A model generated the notes under the pieces. The model did not search any database. It was not told the origin of the DNA and was given only the letters and a program-made list of their open reading frames with translations. A DNA stretch of 64,000 nucleotides. Source: Macrotrachela quadricornifera (lineage: Eukaryota > Rotifera > Eurotatoria > Philodinida > Philodinidae). A program made the translations under genes and the position numbers. Location: contig JAJEKB010019874.1 in assembly GCA_022393335.1 (NCBI GenBank), positions 62,001-126,000 of the forward strand, read 5' to 3'. Below, one piece after another: positions 46,301 through 56,959 of the stretch; position 1 is the stretch's first letter, and each line of letters begins with the position of its first letter.

Positions 46301-49300
46301 TGTTCAATGAATACTAGGTAAGTGTATATCGCAAGATGATATAGTTGTTAATATAAATTTACTAGTGCCGTACTCGATGTCAATGGAACAACTATTTCAT
46401 CAGAAGATATTGGTGTGCATTTACTTCACAAAGTTAATAATAATTCAACCAATTCGTTTATTGACTCAACCGAGACTACGACAGAGGATGAAGACAATGT
46501 CTATATGATTCCTAGGTCTCATATGCCTGTTAATGATTGTCTCAATCCAGAACTATTACTCGGTCTATATCCAACACTTTTTCCTTACGGATGTGGAGCA
46601 CCATTTGAATCATCAAGACCAGTTACGGTATCGTTGAATCAACACATCCGTTATTTACTTGCGTATGATGATCAGCGCTTTGAGAAACATCATTCATTTA
46701 TGTTTGTTATCTTCAATATAATGCAACGGCGACAAGCATGCTGGAATGCAACTCTTATGGCTTCTCGACCCTATTTTCAAGATGCCGCTAACGATCTCCA
46801 AACACTGACAAGTAAAGAAATCGAGGCAGCACTAGTTAGTGTCATCCAAAAGACATTCTCGTCGGTCACCAATCCACGAATCAATATGCTCATGAGGCAA
46901 ATCAAGACAGTGGGCGGTAATGTTATGGGGTCAGCTTATTCACGAGCTGCCCTTCGCACTCAAATTCATGCTTTGATATTTAACCAGGGTTTGCCTAGCA
47001 TATTCATGACAATAAATCCTGCTGATATTCATAGTCGTGTAGCTTTGTATTTTTCTGGTGTTGATCTCGATCTTGACACAATTATACCCGAAACAATTCC
47101 ATCAACCTACGAACGTGCACAGATTATAGCCTCGCATCCTGTGGCCACTGCTCGCTTTTTTAATGTGCTCATCTCGTCTATACTGAAGTGTATGATAGAA
47201 AAAGGTGTGCTTGGTCCAATTAAAGCATACTTTGGAACAGTAGAGAATCAAGGCCGAGGCTCATTGCACTTGCATATTCTTATATGGCTTGACCACAATC
47301 TGACACCTTCACAATTAAAAGAATCAGTTCGAAATGAAGAATTCCGAAGAGGCCTTCTCAATTATTTAGAGGACATCATCAAACAAGATCTTAGCAACTT
47401 TGACGCTGAAATCTCCACAACAAATGGTAAAATTCCTAATTCCAGACTTTTATTCAAATTATCTAAAAGATGCAAAATATATTTTATTCTAGATTCACAG
47501 CAATCAGAGACGAACATTCCAAACCTTATACCATCAATACTCTCAACTCCAAAACCATCAATACAAAACTTCATGCTACATTTCAAAAAGGACGTTGTGA
47601 AATTAGTATGTAGCAATAATATTCATCAGCATACAAGTTCATGTTACAAATATTCAAAAAAAAGCGGCAATTCAACGTGCCGTATGCGGATGCCGCGGAG
47701 AATTGAAAATACCTCATCCATCAACTTGGAATCTGGTGAAATTAAGTTAAAACGATTGCATGAAACAATTAATAATTTCAATGAATATATTATCAGTGCC
47801 TGTCGCTCAAACATGGACATTAAGTATATTTTTAGTGGTAGCGATGCGAAGGCTTTAGTCTATTATATAACTGATTATGTGACAAAGTCGAGTCTTTCGT
47901 TTCATGATACATTTTCTCTTGTTCTAAAAGCTATACAATCTTTCGAAAAACAGAAACTTAGTGATGATGCTATTGTAAATGCCGATGAAAGATCGCGTCG
48001 ACTTGTGTTACGTTGTTACAATACACTTGCTTCCCAACAAGAATTATCTGGTGTACAAGTGGCATCGTACCTTATGGGTTGGCCTGATCATTATACAACA
48101 CATGAATTTGCCAATCTATTTCTGATTGGTATAGAGAATTATTTACAAGCAATGCTATTAGAAACTCGGCTGAAGCAACAACACCGTCAAATAACAAGTA
48201 ATATCTATTATCTTCTACAATAGCAAATATCCTATATATCGAATTAAATAATTTCACATATAAAAACTAAGAAAACACATTTTTCTTAAACAACTTCTTT
48301 AATTATATATGTGGATCGTGATAGAAGACTGCGTGACCTAAAAACGCGTCCTTAGGTTTTGAAGCATGCTATATTTTCATGTCTACATAAAAATCAATTT
48401 TATTTTACTGTTCACTACTAATTTAATAAGTTCAAAATATCTTTTTGTCGTTTAGATAATACAGATATCGAAAGTGAAGAAAATCGTGTGGAAACAGAAG
48501 AACAATTTTTACTTCAACCTGCAGAAACCAACACTAAATATGTATATGTCAATACTCGAGTAGATTATCAATATCGTTCAGTATCGCTTGATAATATTTG
48601 CCTATATGATTACGTTAGTTTTTATCGTAAAAAATCTATTGATGCAAAAGATCGAAAGCAATTAAAGACACAATTAGAATCGAAGAGCACTGAACTAAGA
48701 GATTCACGACGTGGTCGACCAGTTTGTGAACGAGAAAATTTCCAAGTTGGCCATCCACAAGTTGCATCGCATATAAATATAAAGCGTATTAAAGCTGTGA
48801 TCCCCATCTTACTTGGTCCGCCAGTGCCTCGAAGAGATCGAGACGATACAAAAGAACGTTACTATCGATCCATTCTTACTCTTTTTGTTCCTTGGCGATC
48901 TATTCAAGACGTATGTGATATAGATCAAACATGGGAAGAAGCGTTTCAGATGCGTCAAGCAAAAATTTTGCCTACATCATGGAAAATTATTGATAACATT
49001 CAGCTGTTACATGAATGTAAGAATGATCGCGATGAGCATTTGCAACAGGTGATAGAACTTGCACAAACTGAGACAGGTGGTGATTATGTGTGTCCCAATT
49101 ATAATGATAGTGATACTGACGACGAGAATACGGAAATTCTTGATGTATTAGAAACAATTGATATGGCTGAGATTTCAACTGTAAAAGAGCTTGGGTCCAA
49201 AGCAGAGCAAATATATTTTGAAAAGACAGTTCAAGCTATTGATCAAGCTAATAGATTTGCTAATATTCGAAGTAAAACTTTCATATTCAGAAACTTTTTC

Positions 49301-51653
49301 TCAGTTATGTTATTTATAGATTCCCGCATTGGATCGACAAATCGTTTCATATATTCTTCAAGACTGGATAAACACTTGACTTCTGATCATAAATATCTTG
49401 TACCAGCTAGTACAGAACTGATCCAAATGAATAACAAATGGCAACGGACAATTAAAGATGAAAGAGATCGGAGACGAAATGCTTGTATGGTCGAGGAAGT
49501 AGAAGATGGCTCCATCGAGAAGAATGATAATGAGAAAAATGAACTTGATGGAGCCGTCGAAAATAATTTGTGGGCAATTTTTGATAATTATGACAATCCC
49601 TTAGATTCTAAATTCATTGTACCAGTCACAAAAATGACTGTACCCAATGAAATAACTCGGGAGAATGTTGCACAACAATTCACGCTTAATAAGAATCAAA
49701 GGGCTGCATTTATGATTATTACAGGTCATCTAGACGGACTAGATAAACTTAACACAAGTATGATAATAAAGTCAAGATATATAGCTGTTTTATAATTTAT
49801 AACTTTTATAGATGATAAACAAGATCAACTTATTATGTGCGTACCTGGTTGTGGCGGTACAGGAAAATCCCAGTTGATCCGTGCGGTAACGGCATATTTT
49901 TCACAAACCGATCGTGCACAAAAACTACGAAAACTTGCGCCAACGTCAGTTGCAGCAGCAGAAATAGAAGGTATGACAATACATTCTTTTCTTGGCGAAG
50001 GACGAAACCGAAAGACTAAATCAACGAGTATGCATCGTCCTGGCCAAATGAAACTTGAAAACACATGGCGTTTTGTCGAGTATATTATTTTGGATGAAAT
50101 GTCCATGGTTGGACTCAGTTTATTGGCTCGATTAAATAAAATTGTTGCAACGGCTAAGCATTGTGATCCCATGACTATAATGGGCGGTATAAATCTTATT
50201 TTGTTTGGTGATTATATACAGTACTCGCCTGTATTTGACAAACCACTTTATTATAACTTTTCGATGACAACGGACAATAATACAAAAAATAATACAAAGT
50301 TACCTACTGAAAAAGAAATTCAGCAAAAGAGTGCTCGAGCACTGATTTTGCAGATTAATTGTGTAGTCATGCTCGAACAACAAATGCGAACAAAAGATTT
50401 AGCTTATCAAGCTCTGTTGAATAGAGTTCGTAACGGCGAAGGCACACATGAAGATTGGGTTTTACTTCGAACACGTGTAATTGGTATAGGGCTTCACATT
50501 TCTCTCAACAATCCACCATGGAACGAGGTATGTTATATACACAATGGATCCTTTAATAGGAAAAACATCAGCGAATAGTATTGCAGTTCATCAGAAATAA
50601 AAACAAGAGTATATACTGAAAACAACTACTTTTCCAGATATATTTATTCTAATAGACTTTTGACAGAGAAAAGCTGTATATTTTCAGATGCCGAATTTTT
50701 TTTCTACTTCTATTTAGCTACTATAATGAATTATATAACTCATCTGGTCATTAAATAATATTAAATTTCAATTTTTTTTTAATATACGATTATAGGCTCC
50801 AATTCTCGTCTATCGAAATGAACTTCGAACAGAACTGAACAATCGAGCAGTAATTAATAGGGCATATGAAATGGGTCGATCACCAACCGTTGTAATTGCT
50901 ACGGACACCATAAAAGCCAAGAAACACATTGATCTTCCTGATTTGACACGACGACTTCTTGCTTTGCCCGACAATAAAACAGAACATTTACCTGGCTATC
51001 TTCCATTAATACCAGACATGCCTGTATTACTACAAGAAAATATTGCTTGTGAGCTTGGTTTATCAAACGGTACACAAGGTATCTTCCGCGAATTGGTCTA
51101 CGATCCGACATCAGAACTTTCAAATGGTTCTGACGAAGGAATCTTTACCATTGATACGGTTCTTGTACGAAATGCTCAATATGCATTGATAGAAATACCC
51201 AAGTTAAAAATTAAAAAATTGGACTCGCTCGATCCACTTATTATTCCTATTCCTGTAGTCGAGAAGACGTTCGACGTCGACCTCGAGAAATTGTATGCAG
51301 ACAAAGGTCCAATTATGAAAATGTTCAAAGATCAAAAACTCAAGACTAAGATTTCTGTGAAGCGAAAAATGTTACCGTTGATACCAGCCTATTCTATCAC
51401 AACTCACAAGAGCCAAGGTCAAACCTTGCCCAAAATAGTTATCGATCTGAATATGCCGCCTGGCATGGTAGAGGTAGCATCAGCTTATGTACCACTATCG
51501 CGAGTGCAACAGCTTACGGATCTCGTCATTTTGCAAGACTTCAGCATCAACGCCTTGCAAGTAAAACCATCCAAAAATCAAATAGCTGAACTAAACAGAC
51601 TAGCAACCATTTTTGAACAAACAAAACAACGTTATTCTCAATACTTTGTTTAA
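43397..51653 (+). CDS. Helitron OTU-Rep-PIF1 helicase protein
   Basis: Eleven exons (43397-43588, 43647-43863, 43930-44345, 44406-45453, 45507-45717, 45777-46078, 46131-46317, 46366-48197, 48456-49757, 49812-50527, 50796-51653) join to 7,281 nt, 2,426 residues, with no stop. In order: OTU cysteine-protease domain (about 105-256; DGNC with Cys116, His251 in SPNHFVPL); six 23-residue charged repeats (RENETEDQQQIRLAND type, about 345-490); a Cys-rich block and a Helitron-specific domain; HUH Rep (GRGSLHLHILIWL, His1159/His1161; YYITDYVTK with paired Tyr); then SF1B helicase with GCGGTGKS, ILDEMSMV, FGDYIQYSPV, THKSQGQTLPK and AYVPLSRV. All key motifs are present, so it may be active. Two in-frame segments (47427-47492 and 49272-49319) look like further introns. 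AATAAA follows the stop. Confidence 0.9.
43397..51653 (+). mobile_element. Autonomous Helitron (minimum extent)
   Basis: Bounded here by the coding region because I could not identify the 5'-TC or the 3' hairpin-CTRR terminus of classical Helitrons, nor the different ends of Helentron types. The presence of an OTU domain is known from animal Helitrons. These elements move by rolling-circle replication and often carry flanking host genes, so the true element may include the genes on either side. Confidence 0.8.
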
Positions 51654-52143
51654 CTGATGGACTAATAAACTAAAAAAATCTTCTCCATGTCAAACCATTT
51701 AAGAACATTTTTATTTATGCAAAACAATTATTCCGGCTTTTTGATCTTGTCATACTTTATCCATCACATAATTTATACTTGTACAACATGCTGCTGTTAC
51801 TCTTATTTTACTAATAATAGTTGTTGTATTACTGATTTTCATGGTCAACCAGCCAATGGACAACAAGTGCATTTGATTCTTGAAAGACAACCTTTAGTTT
51901 TTTACATTTTTGTATTGATTATTCTGTTTCAGTGTATTTTTTCTAATCAATTTTTTTTAATATTCATTGTTGTATTTATTGCAAAAAATTAAACATAGTA
52001 GCGGACAACGTAATTTCATTTATAATTTGTAATTCGTTCATTCATTTCAGATATTTCACAGAAGTATCTTCAATCTTCTACTCGAATAATAATAATTAAA
52101 ACGAATTCTCGACGAACGTCGTAAATACAGATCCACAACAATC
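51654..52143. other. Spacer between Helitron helicase and envelope-like gene
   Basis: Contains an AATAAA at 51664 (end of the Helitron transcript). A 101-residue open frame (51687-51992) has two hydrophobic segments and a Cys cluster (CTTCCCYSY) and could be a small membrane protein, but it lacks support. A TTTCAG acceptor near 52050 could precede the envelope-like ORF in its transcript. No LTR, primer-binding site or polypurine tract is seen. Confidence 0.35.
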
Positions 52144-53814
52144 ATGAAATATAATGACTTTATGATCATTCTTGTTCTTTTGAGCATGTTGCCTCTACGT
52201 CTCCTCTCTCATTCTCTCAGTATTTTCAGAGAGAATACTACAATTGCATATCCTGAAACAGGCTTATTCTTTGATTATGTGGGTTTGTATACGCCATCGG
52301 ATAGAATTATTCATAACTCTGCAATTTTTCCAATGACTACAGCTACATGTCACTTTCTACCGCTATCAGCCGCCGTAAACATCCCCAGTTGTAATATTAC
52401 TACAAAAAGGCATAAGCGTCTCGTCACCGATATTATTAGTTTAGGCATGGGAGCTATTAACTTCGCTCACGCTGCATATAATTCTTTGCAAATATCAAAT
52501 CTTCAACAACAGGTAGCACATGTAGAAAAATCGCTTACAGAATACTCTCGAAATTTGCAAATACATGGAGCCATACTAGCAAAAATTCAGGAAAATCAGA
52601 TTGAATTGGCAGAAGAGCTTGAAGTAACACAAAAAGCTCTCAATGCTATGATACCTATTTTAAATTCACATTCCAATGCTATCAATACTTTAAAAACTGG
52701 TCTGGAACAGTTGCATATTCAACTTCAACGCTCTTTTCTCTATTTAGCAATGACTCAGATCTATCGCAACGAACTCAATCTAGACTTTTTCTCGTCAGAG
52801 GAACTGCAGAAAGTAATATATAGTGTTATTAAAGAAGGAAACCTAACATTTAATTCACAACATGGATCAATTCCTGTTGTTCAAATCATTACTAAGCTTC
52901 TCGTTCGTCAGCAAATAGATTTTATTCCCAGTTCACTTTATAAAACTCAAAATCCACTCGAAATTGGCCGTCTAGTCATCACTAGTTTTTTTGCCGTACC
53001 ACAAAAAAAACATACCTCATCATTTCTCACCTACAAGTTGACACCTATTGCATTCTTTCATAAGAATCTAACTCATCAACTCGCTCAAATTCCTCGATAC
53101 TGGGCTATTAATTTAGTGGATAACACTACTATGGAATGGCAAGATCCTGAGGAATCTGGATGCGATCTTCGCTTGATGGCATCATGTCGTGATACTCCAC
53201 CAATCCAGACGTTAGAGCAGGAGACATGCTTAGGTCAAATAATAGGAAATCTTCCTTTATCTGATTGTCAAACATCGCCAGTTCCTCGTTTATCATATTT
53301 TCTTCGACAACTAAGGGATAATCTTTGGGTCACTTCCTCACCTAAATCACTCCATTGTTTGAAAATTCCTAAAACTGAATACTCCATTATTAAACAAGAA
53401 AACTGGAACATGAATGACCAGATAATTCTTCCACCTGTTGCTCTTGTAAACGTAACTCCAGGTCATACAATCGCATGCCCAGGATTCACATTAGTAGGCC
53501 GTCCTATAATTTCAAGCGTCCCTTCGCTCGTTATCATCTACAATAATAGTTTACTTACTAACAATATTTCTGTTGTCAATGTTTATCAGCATCTCAAACA
53601 GAATACTTCATGGTTCGATACAAAACCAGGCGAAGAAAGAATGGCAGGTCTCATGAAGCGCGTACGCGCAACTGTTGCAGTTCCCCACACTGAAATCTTT
53701 CAACCTAAACGCACTTGGTCGTCTGGCACATCAATTATTAGTTGGATATTTTTCGGAATAGCCTGTATTATTGTATATTTTATTTTCCGATGTAAACAGC
53801 GAAATATCTTATAA
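52144..53814 (+). CDS. Envelope-like type I membrane glycoprotein (candidate fusogen)
   Basis: A single 556-residue frame without stops. Residues 1-24 form a signal peptide (MIILVLLSMLPLRLL). A furin-type basic site KRHKR lies at 88-92, followed directly by a Gly/Ala-containing hydrophobic stretch (IISLGMGAINFAHAAY) that resembles a fusion peptide. A long heptad-like coiled coil spans about 116-195. A Cys-rich ectodomain with N-glycosylation sequons follows, then one membrane anchor at about 529-548 (SIISWIFFGIACIIVYFIF) and a short basic tail. This is the layout of class I-like viral and retroelement envelope proteins; bdelloid LTR elements with env-like third ORFs are known. No gag, protease, polymerase or LTR accompanies it. 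Fusion activity is inferred from layout only. Confidence 0.75.
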   Translation: MKYNDFMIILVLLSMLPLRLLSHSLSIFRENTTIAYPETGLFFDYVGLYTPSDRIIHNSAIFPMTTATCHFLPLSAAVNIPSCNITTKRHKRLVTDIISLGMGAINFAHAAYNSLQISNLQQQVAHVEKSLTEYSRNLQIHGAILAKIQENQIELAEELEVTQKALNAMIPILNSHSNAINTLKTGLEQLHIQLQRSFLYLAMTQIYRNELNLDFFSSEELQKVIYSVIKEGNLTFNSQHGSIPVVQIITKLLVRQQIDFIPSSLYKTQNPLEIGRLVITSFFAVPQKKHTSSFLTYKLTPIAFFHKNLTHQLAQIPRYWAINLVDNTTMEWQDPEESGCDLRLMASCRDTPPIQTLEQETCLGQIIGNLPLSDCQTSPVPRLSYFLRQLRDNLWVTSSPKSLHCLKIPKTEYSIIKQENWNMNDQIILPPVALVNVTPGHTIACPGFTLVGRPIISSVPSLVIIYNNSLLTNNISVVNVYQHLKQNTSWFDTKPGEERMAGLMKRVRATVAVPHTEIFQPKRTWSSGTSIISWIFFGIACIIVYFIFRCKQRNIL

Positions 53815-53909
53815 AGCCTTTAATTATTGTATCTCTCCAACCTCAACAAAAAAAGCTGTATAAATCACTGAATTAAAAAAACACAAAAAAATACTTACTT
53901 TTCTAGACA

Positions 53910-54515
53910 ATGATACCCAACCAAAATTTCATTCATCAAATTTTAACTGACCAAATTGACACTGCTATAAAAACGATTCATATAGAAACATGGTCTCCCT
54001 TTCAGACAGCATCTAGAACCACACACTTCAATGACACGCCAAACCAAACAAAATCTGTTCTCATACAACAACAACAGCAACTACAAAATAAAATCTACCA
54101 AAGACGAATACCATCTCTCATGTCACTACAATTGAGTCCATCATTTCGTGAACAATACAATACCGGATCACGTCCAGTACCGCTAATGTCATTACCTCCC
54201 TCTCACTATCATTCATTACCTGTTAAAATAAGCAAAGCTCAAATGAAACTCTATCACAATAATTGTATTTACAATCATTTTAATTGCAATCAGAAATGTT
54301 CTCATCACATCAACCGATACAAATCTTATAGATGTCGTCAAATATATAAGCCTGATCCTAAATTCATCAATAATATTTCTTCAAGAGTAAAAACAATAGC
54401 TAAGACACATACTGAAATAGACACACTAAAAGAATGTAAAATAACATCAATAAATGATGAAAACCCGCTTGATACATGCACTACTATCGATCTCGACATG
54501 ATCGAACTTTCATAA
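53910..54515 (+). CDS. Basic Cys/His-rich hypothetical protein
   Basis: A 201-residue frame 96 nt after the envelope-like gene, on the same strand. It has no signal peptide or membrane segment. It is rich in Gln, Ser, Pro and Thr in its first half and has a Cys/His cluster in the second (NNCIYNHFNCNQKCSHHI, then SYRCRQ), which could bind metal or nucleic acid. The tail is acidic. The short spacing suggests a shared transcript with the envelope-like gene. I do not recognise the family. It could be an accessory or nucleocapsid-like protein, but that is speculation. Confidence 0.5.
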   Translation: MIPNQNFIHQILTDQIDTAIKTIHIETWSPFQTASRTTHFNDTPNQTKSVLIQQQQQLQNKIYQRRIPSLMSLQLSPSFREQYNTGSRPVPLMSLPPSHYHSLPVKISKAQMKLYHNNCIYNHFNCNQKCSHHINRYKSYRCRQIYKPDPKFINNISSRVKTIAKTHTEIDTLKECKITSINDENPLDTCTTIDLDMIELS

Positions 54516-55195
54516 ATATTTGAATAAGCGACAATATACATTTAACTGTATAAATTAATCTTTTTAATTTAAACTCATTACCATCTACTTGCAGCTCTGA
54601 TAAAAATTTTCCAACCGATCCATTTGTTAATATCTATCTTTATCTTTAATTTGTAATTAAATATACATTTGTATAATGGAATATTCCTTTTTTCTATTGT
54701 TTTTTCTTATATTAAAGTCGGAAGTTCATTTTTCATGTCCAATATTCTTAAATCTAGATTTATAAAACTGTGTGTACTTTGTTTTTTTTTTATTCTATTG
54801 TTTAAGTTTTTAAACTTTATTCATAATATTTGTATATTAATAAAATACTATACTAACCTATATATAACCATGATTTTCAGAAATATTTCAGATTAGTATA
54901 TATTATATAAGAGATCGATTTTAATTGCACGCGATAGTAATTATAATACATTAAAAAAGTCGCCGTTGCACTCAAATCAAAGGCAGTCATTTTCCGCACA
55001 CCAGTTCTAATTCAGTTAAGTTAAAAAATTTGAAGCATTCACTTTTTAGCGAATAGAATATTATTCCTCCACTATAAGGGCTATTTTAACCGTATATTTC
55101 AACCATCAAATGTTCCAATCATAATTTATATGATCAACACTTGAACTAAATACTATTCTTTTCATTCGTAGAAAATTGTATTTAAAATTCTAATC
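54516..55195. other. 3' flank of the gene block
   Basis: AT-rich with several ATTAAA/AATAAA signals. A shift to ordinary AT-rich DNA occurs here. I looked for a hairpin followed by CTRR and for repeats shared with 35.7-36.9 kb and found none I would defend. Confidence 0.4.
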
Positions 55196-55312
55196 GATCA
55201 TCATCATAATTCAACAAATATTCATCAACGACTTGTATTATTTCAAGTGTAAAATTCAACTGTTTAATCCACATATCAATTAAGCGATCTTGTTCAATCT
55301 AATAAACATAAG
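55196..55312 (-). pseudogene. Short coding-like fragment
   Basis: On the minus strand about 38 codons read as normal helical protein (IEQDRLIDMWIKQLNFTLEI, then VDEYLLNYDDDRLE). No start, splice partner or family is seen. Probably an exon relic. Confidence 0.3.
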
Positions 55313-55701
55313 GAAAAATGAGTGATCAATAAAAAAAAAAAGTAATACGACATTCGATTTACATCGTCTCTTTAGCTATTATTTGATTGAGTCGTTTTCA
55401 ATATTAAATCGCTATTATTTATCATTTAAAATAAACTACTATAGATGCAACTGGTTACGCAGCAAAATCTATTGTACCAAGTTGTATGTAAATGAGTTGT
55501 AGTATTAAAATTTAAAGTCTTTTTTTATAGTTGTCATGCAAAAAGAAGGTTCATATAAAGTGTTCATATATCTAAATATTCCTTAGTTAAAAGTAAAAAG
55601 ATTCTTCCAAAATTTTTTAAAATATATTCCGTCAAATGGGCATGTAAAAGCACTCAACTTCCAAAATCAGTAAGTGTTATAAAACACAGAAAACATTCCT
55701 A

Positions 55702-56119
55702 AAAACAAAATTTAGATCAGTTGCATTTACAATAAATGTTCAAACAAAATTATATTCACTATCAATTGCACCATTACCAGGAAAAATTCAACCTGAACAT
55801 TGTTCAATAAAGGTTTAAAAATTTTGTTTGAAGAATATAATAGAAAACCATTTCCGTTTATTATCAACGTAATGAATGTTTGATTACATTAATTAAATTA
55901 CACTCGACACCTTGGATGAATAGAATTTGGAACAATCTTAGTCGTGGGTTAAATATCCGAGAAAATAATTATCATATTCTACTGGCACTAGCTTCTCCTA
56001 AGGTAGCACTGTTAAAGGATATGGATATGCCACCATCATTGAATTTAGTTCGTGTTGCATTTTCCTCATCGTCTCAATCAATAATAAAAAAAGAAACCGA
56101 CATCACGACCACCAATTAA
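55702..56119 (+). pseudogene. Unrecognised broken gene, 3' part
   Basis: Two coding-like blocks: FRSVAFTINVQTKLYSLSIA with PLPGKIQPEHCSIK (about 55702-55815), and after a short gap a frame to 56119 containing STPWMNRIWNNLSRGLNIRE, YHILLALASPKVALLKDMDM and PPSLNLVRVAFSS. The join is not clean, so it is probably decayed. The regular pattern suggests a conserved protein, but I cannot name it. Confidence 0.35.
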
Positions 56120-56959
56120 TTCAAGAGTTAGCTCCAATACTTACGATGATTTTAACAACAACAACAGTTGAATATTTTTACACATGTGTACACGTCAATG
56201 AAAGACAATAGATATACTTCAATTTTATTTTTATGTGTATTTGTAAAACACAAATTAGATGTGACATTATTGTTGATATTAAATATAAGTATGCAAAATA
56301 AAAAATAAAAATCATAGAAAAACTTTTTTTATTTTTTTCCAAAAAATAATGTTAACAGCTGAAGGTCACGAAATACTGTAAAGACTGAGGTCTGAATATC
56401 CTTTATTCTGAATGATATTAATATAAGAAATACTTCATGCTATTAATAAAGCAAGTGCTATTATTGTTTTTTCTCTATAAAGTACTATATTCTTATGTTG
56501 ATTATTGAAAAGTAAAAGATTGATCATGATTGATAGATATTGATGTTTTATTATCGAGTTATGTTTGATTAACTCAGATAGATAAATAAAGTTCGAGGAT
56601 CTAACAAAGAAATATTCGACATCAATGAACAGGAACTGCGAAAGGAAGACCACTATACTTCTTCCTTATCGATCGTTGTACTATACATATTAATAATTGA
56701 TGATAATTTATAACCTTATACTGCGTAAATGACTCACTTGGACAGAAAATATCAATTGGCATGATCATTAACCAGAATGTTTGAAAAAAATCAAAGATCT
56801 AAGAATTGCATCGTTCTACGCGATCTGATTCATCTAACATCTATTCAGTCTTTTCGAGGCAAGTGATAAATTTAACTATCGATAGTTGAGATTAATTTAT
56901 ATTTCAGAAACAAATTTTTGAATATAAAAATATTTTTAATTCACAATAAAGTGTCATTC
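56120..56959. other. No feature seen
   Basis: AT-rich DNA. The upstream exons expected for the DUF4246 relic are not recognisable here. Confidence 0.35.

Noticed and set aside
51687..51992. 101-codon hydrophobic frame between Helitron and env-like gene
   Set aside because: It could be a small membrane protein, but the sequence is T-rich, which alone yields such frames, and no family or splice evidence supports it. Mentioned only in the spacer entry.
51654..55195. Env-like gene as the 3' part of an LTR retrotransposon
   Set aside because: No LTR pair, primer-binding site, polypurine tract, gag or polymerase was found on either side; the upstream gene is the Helitron helicase.
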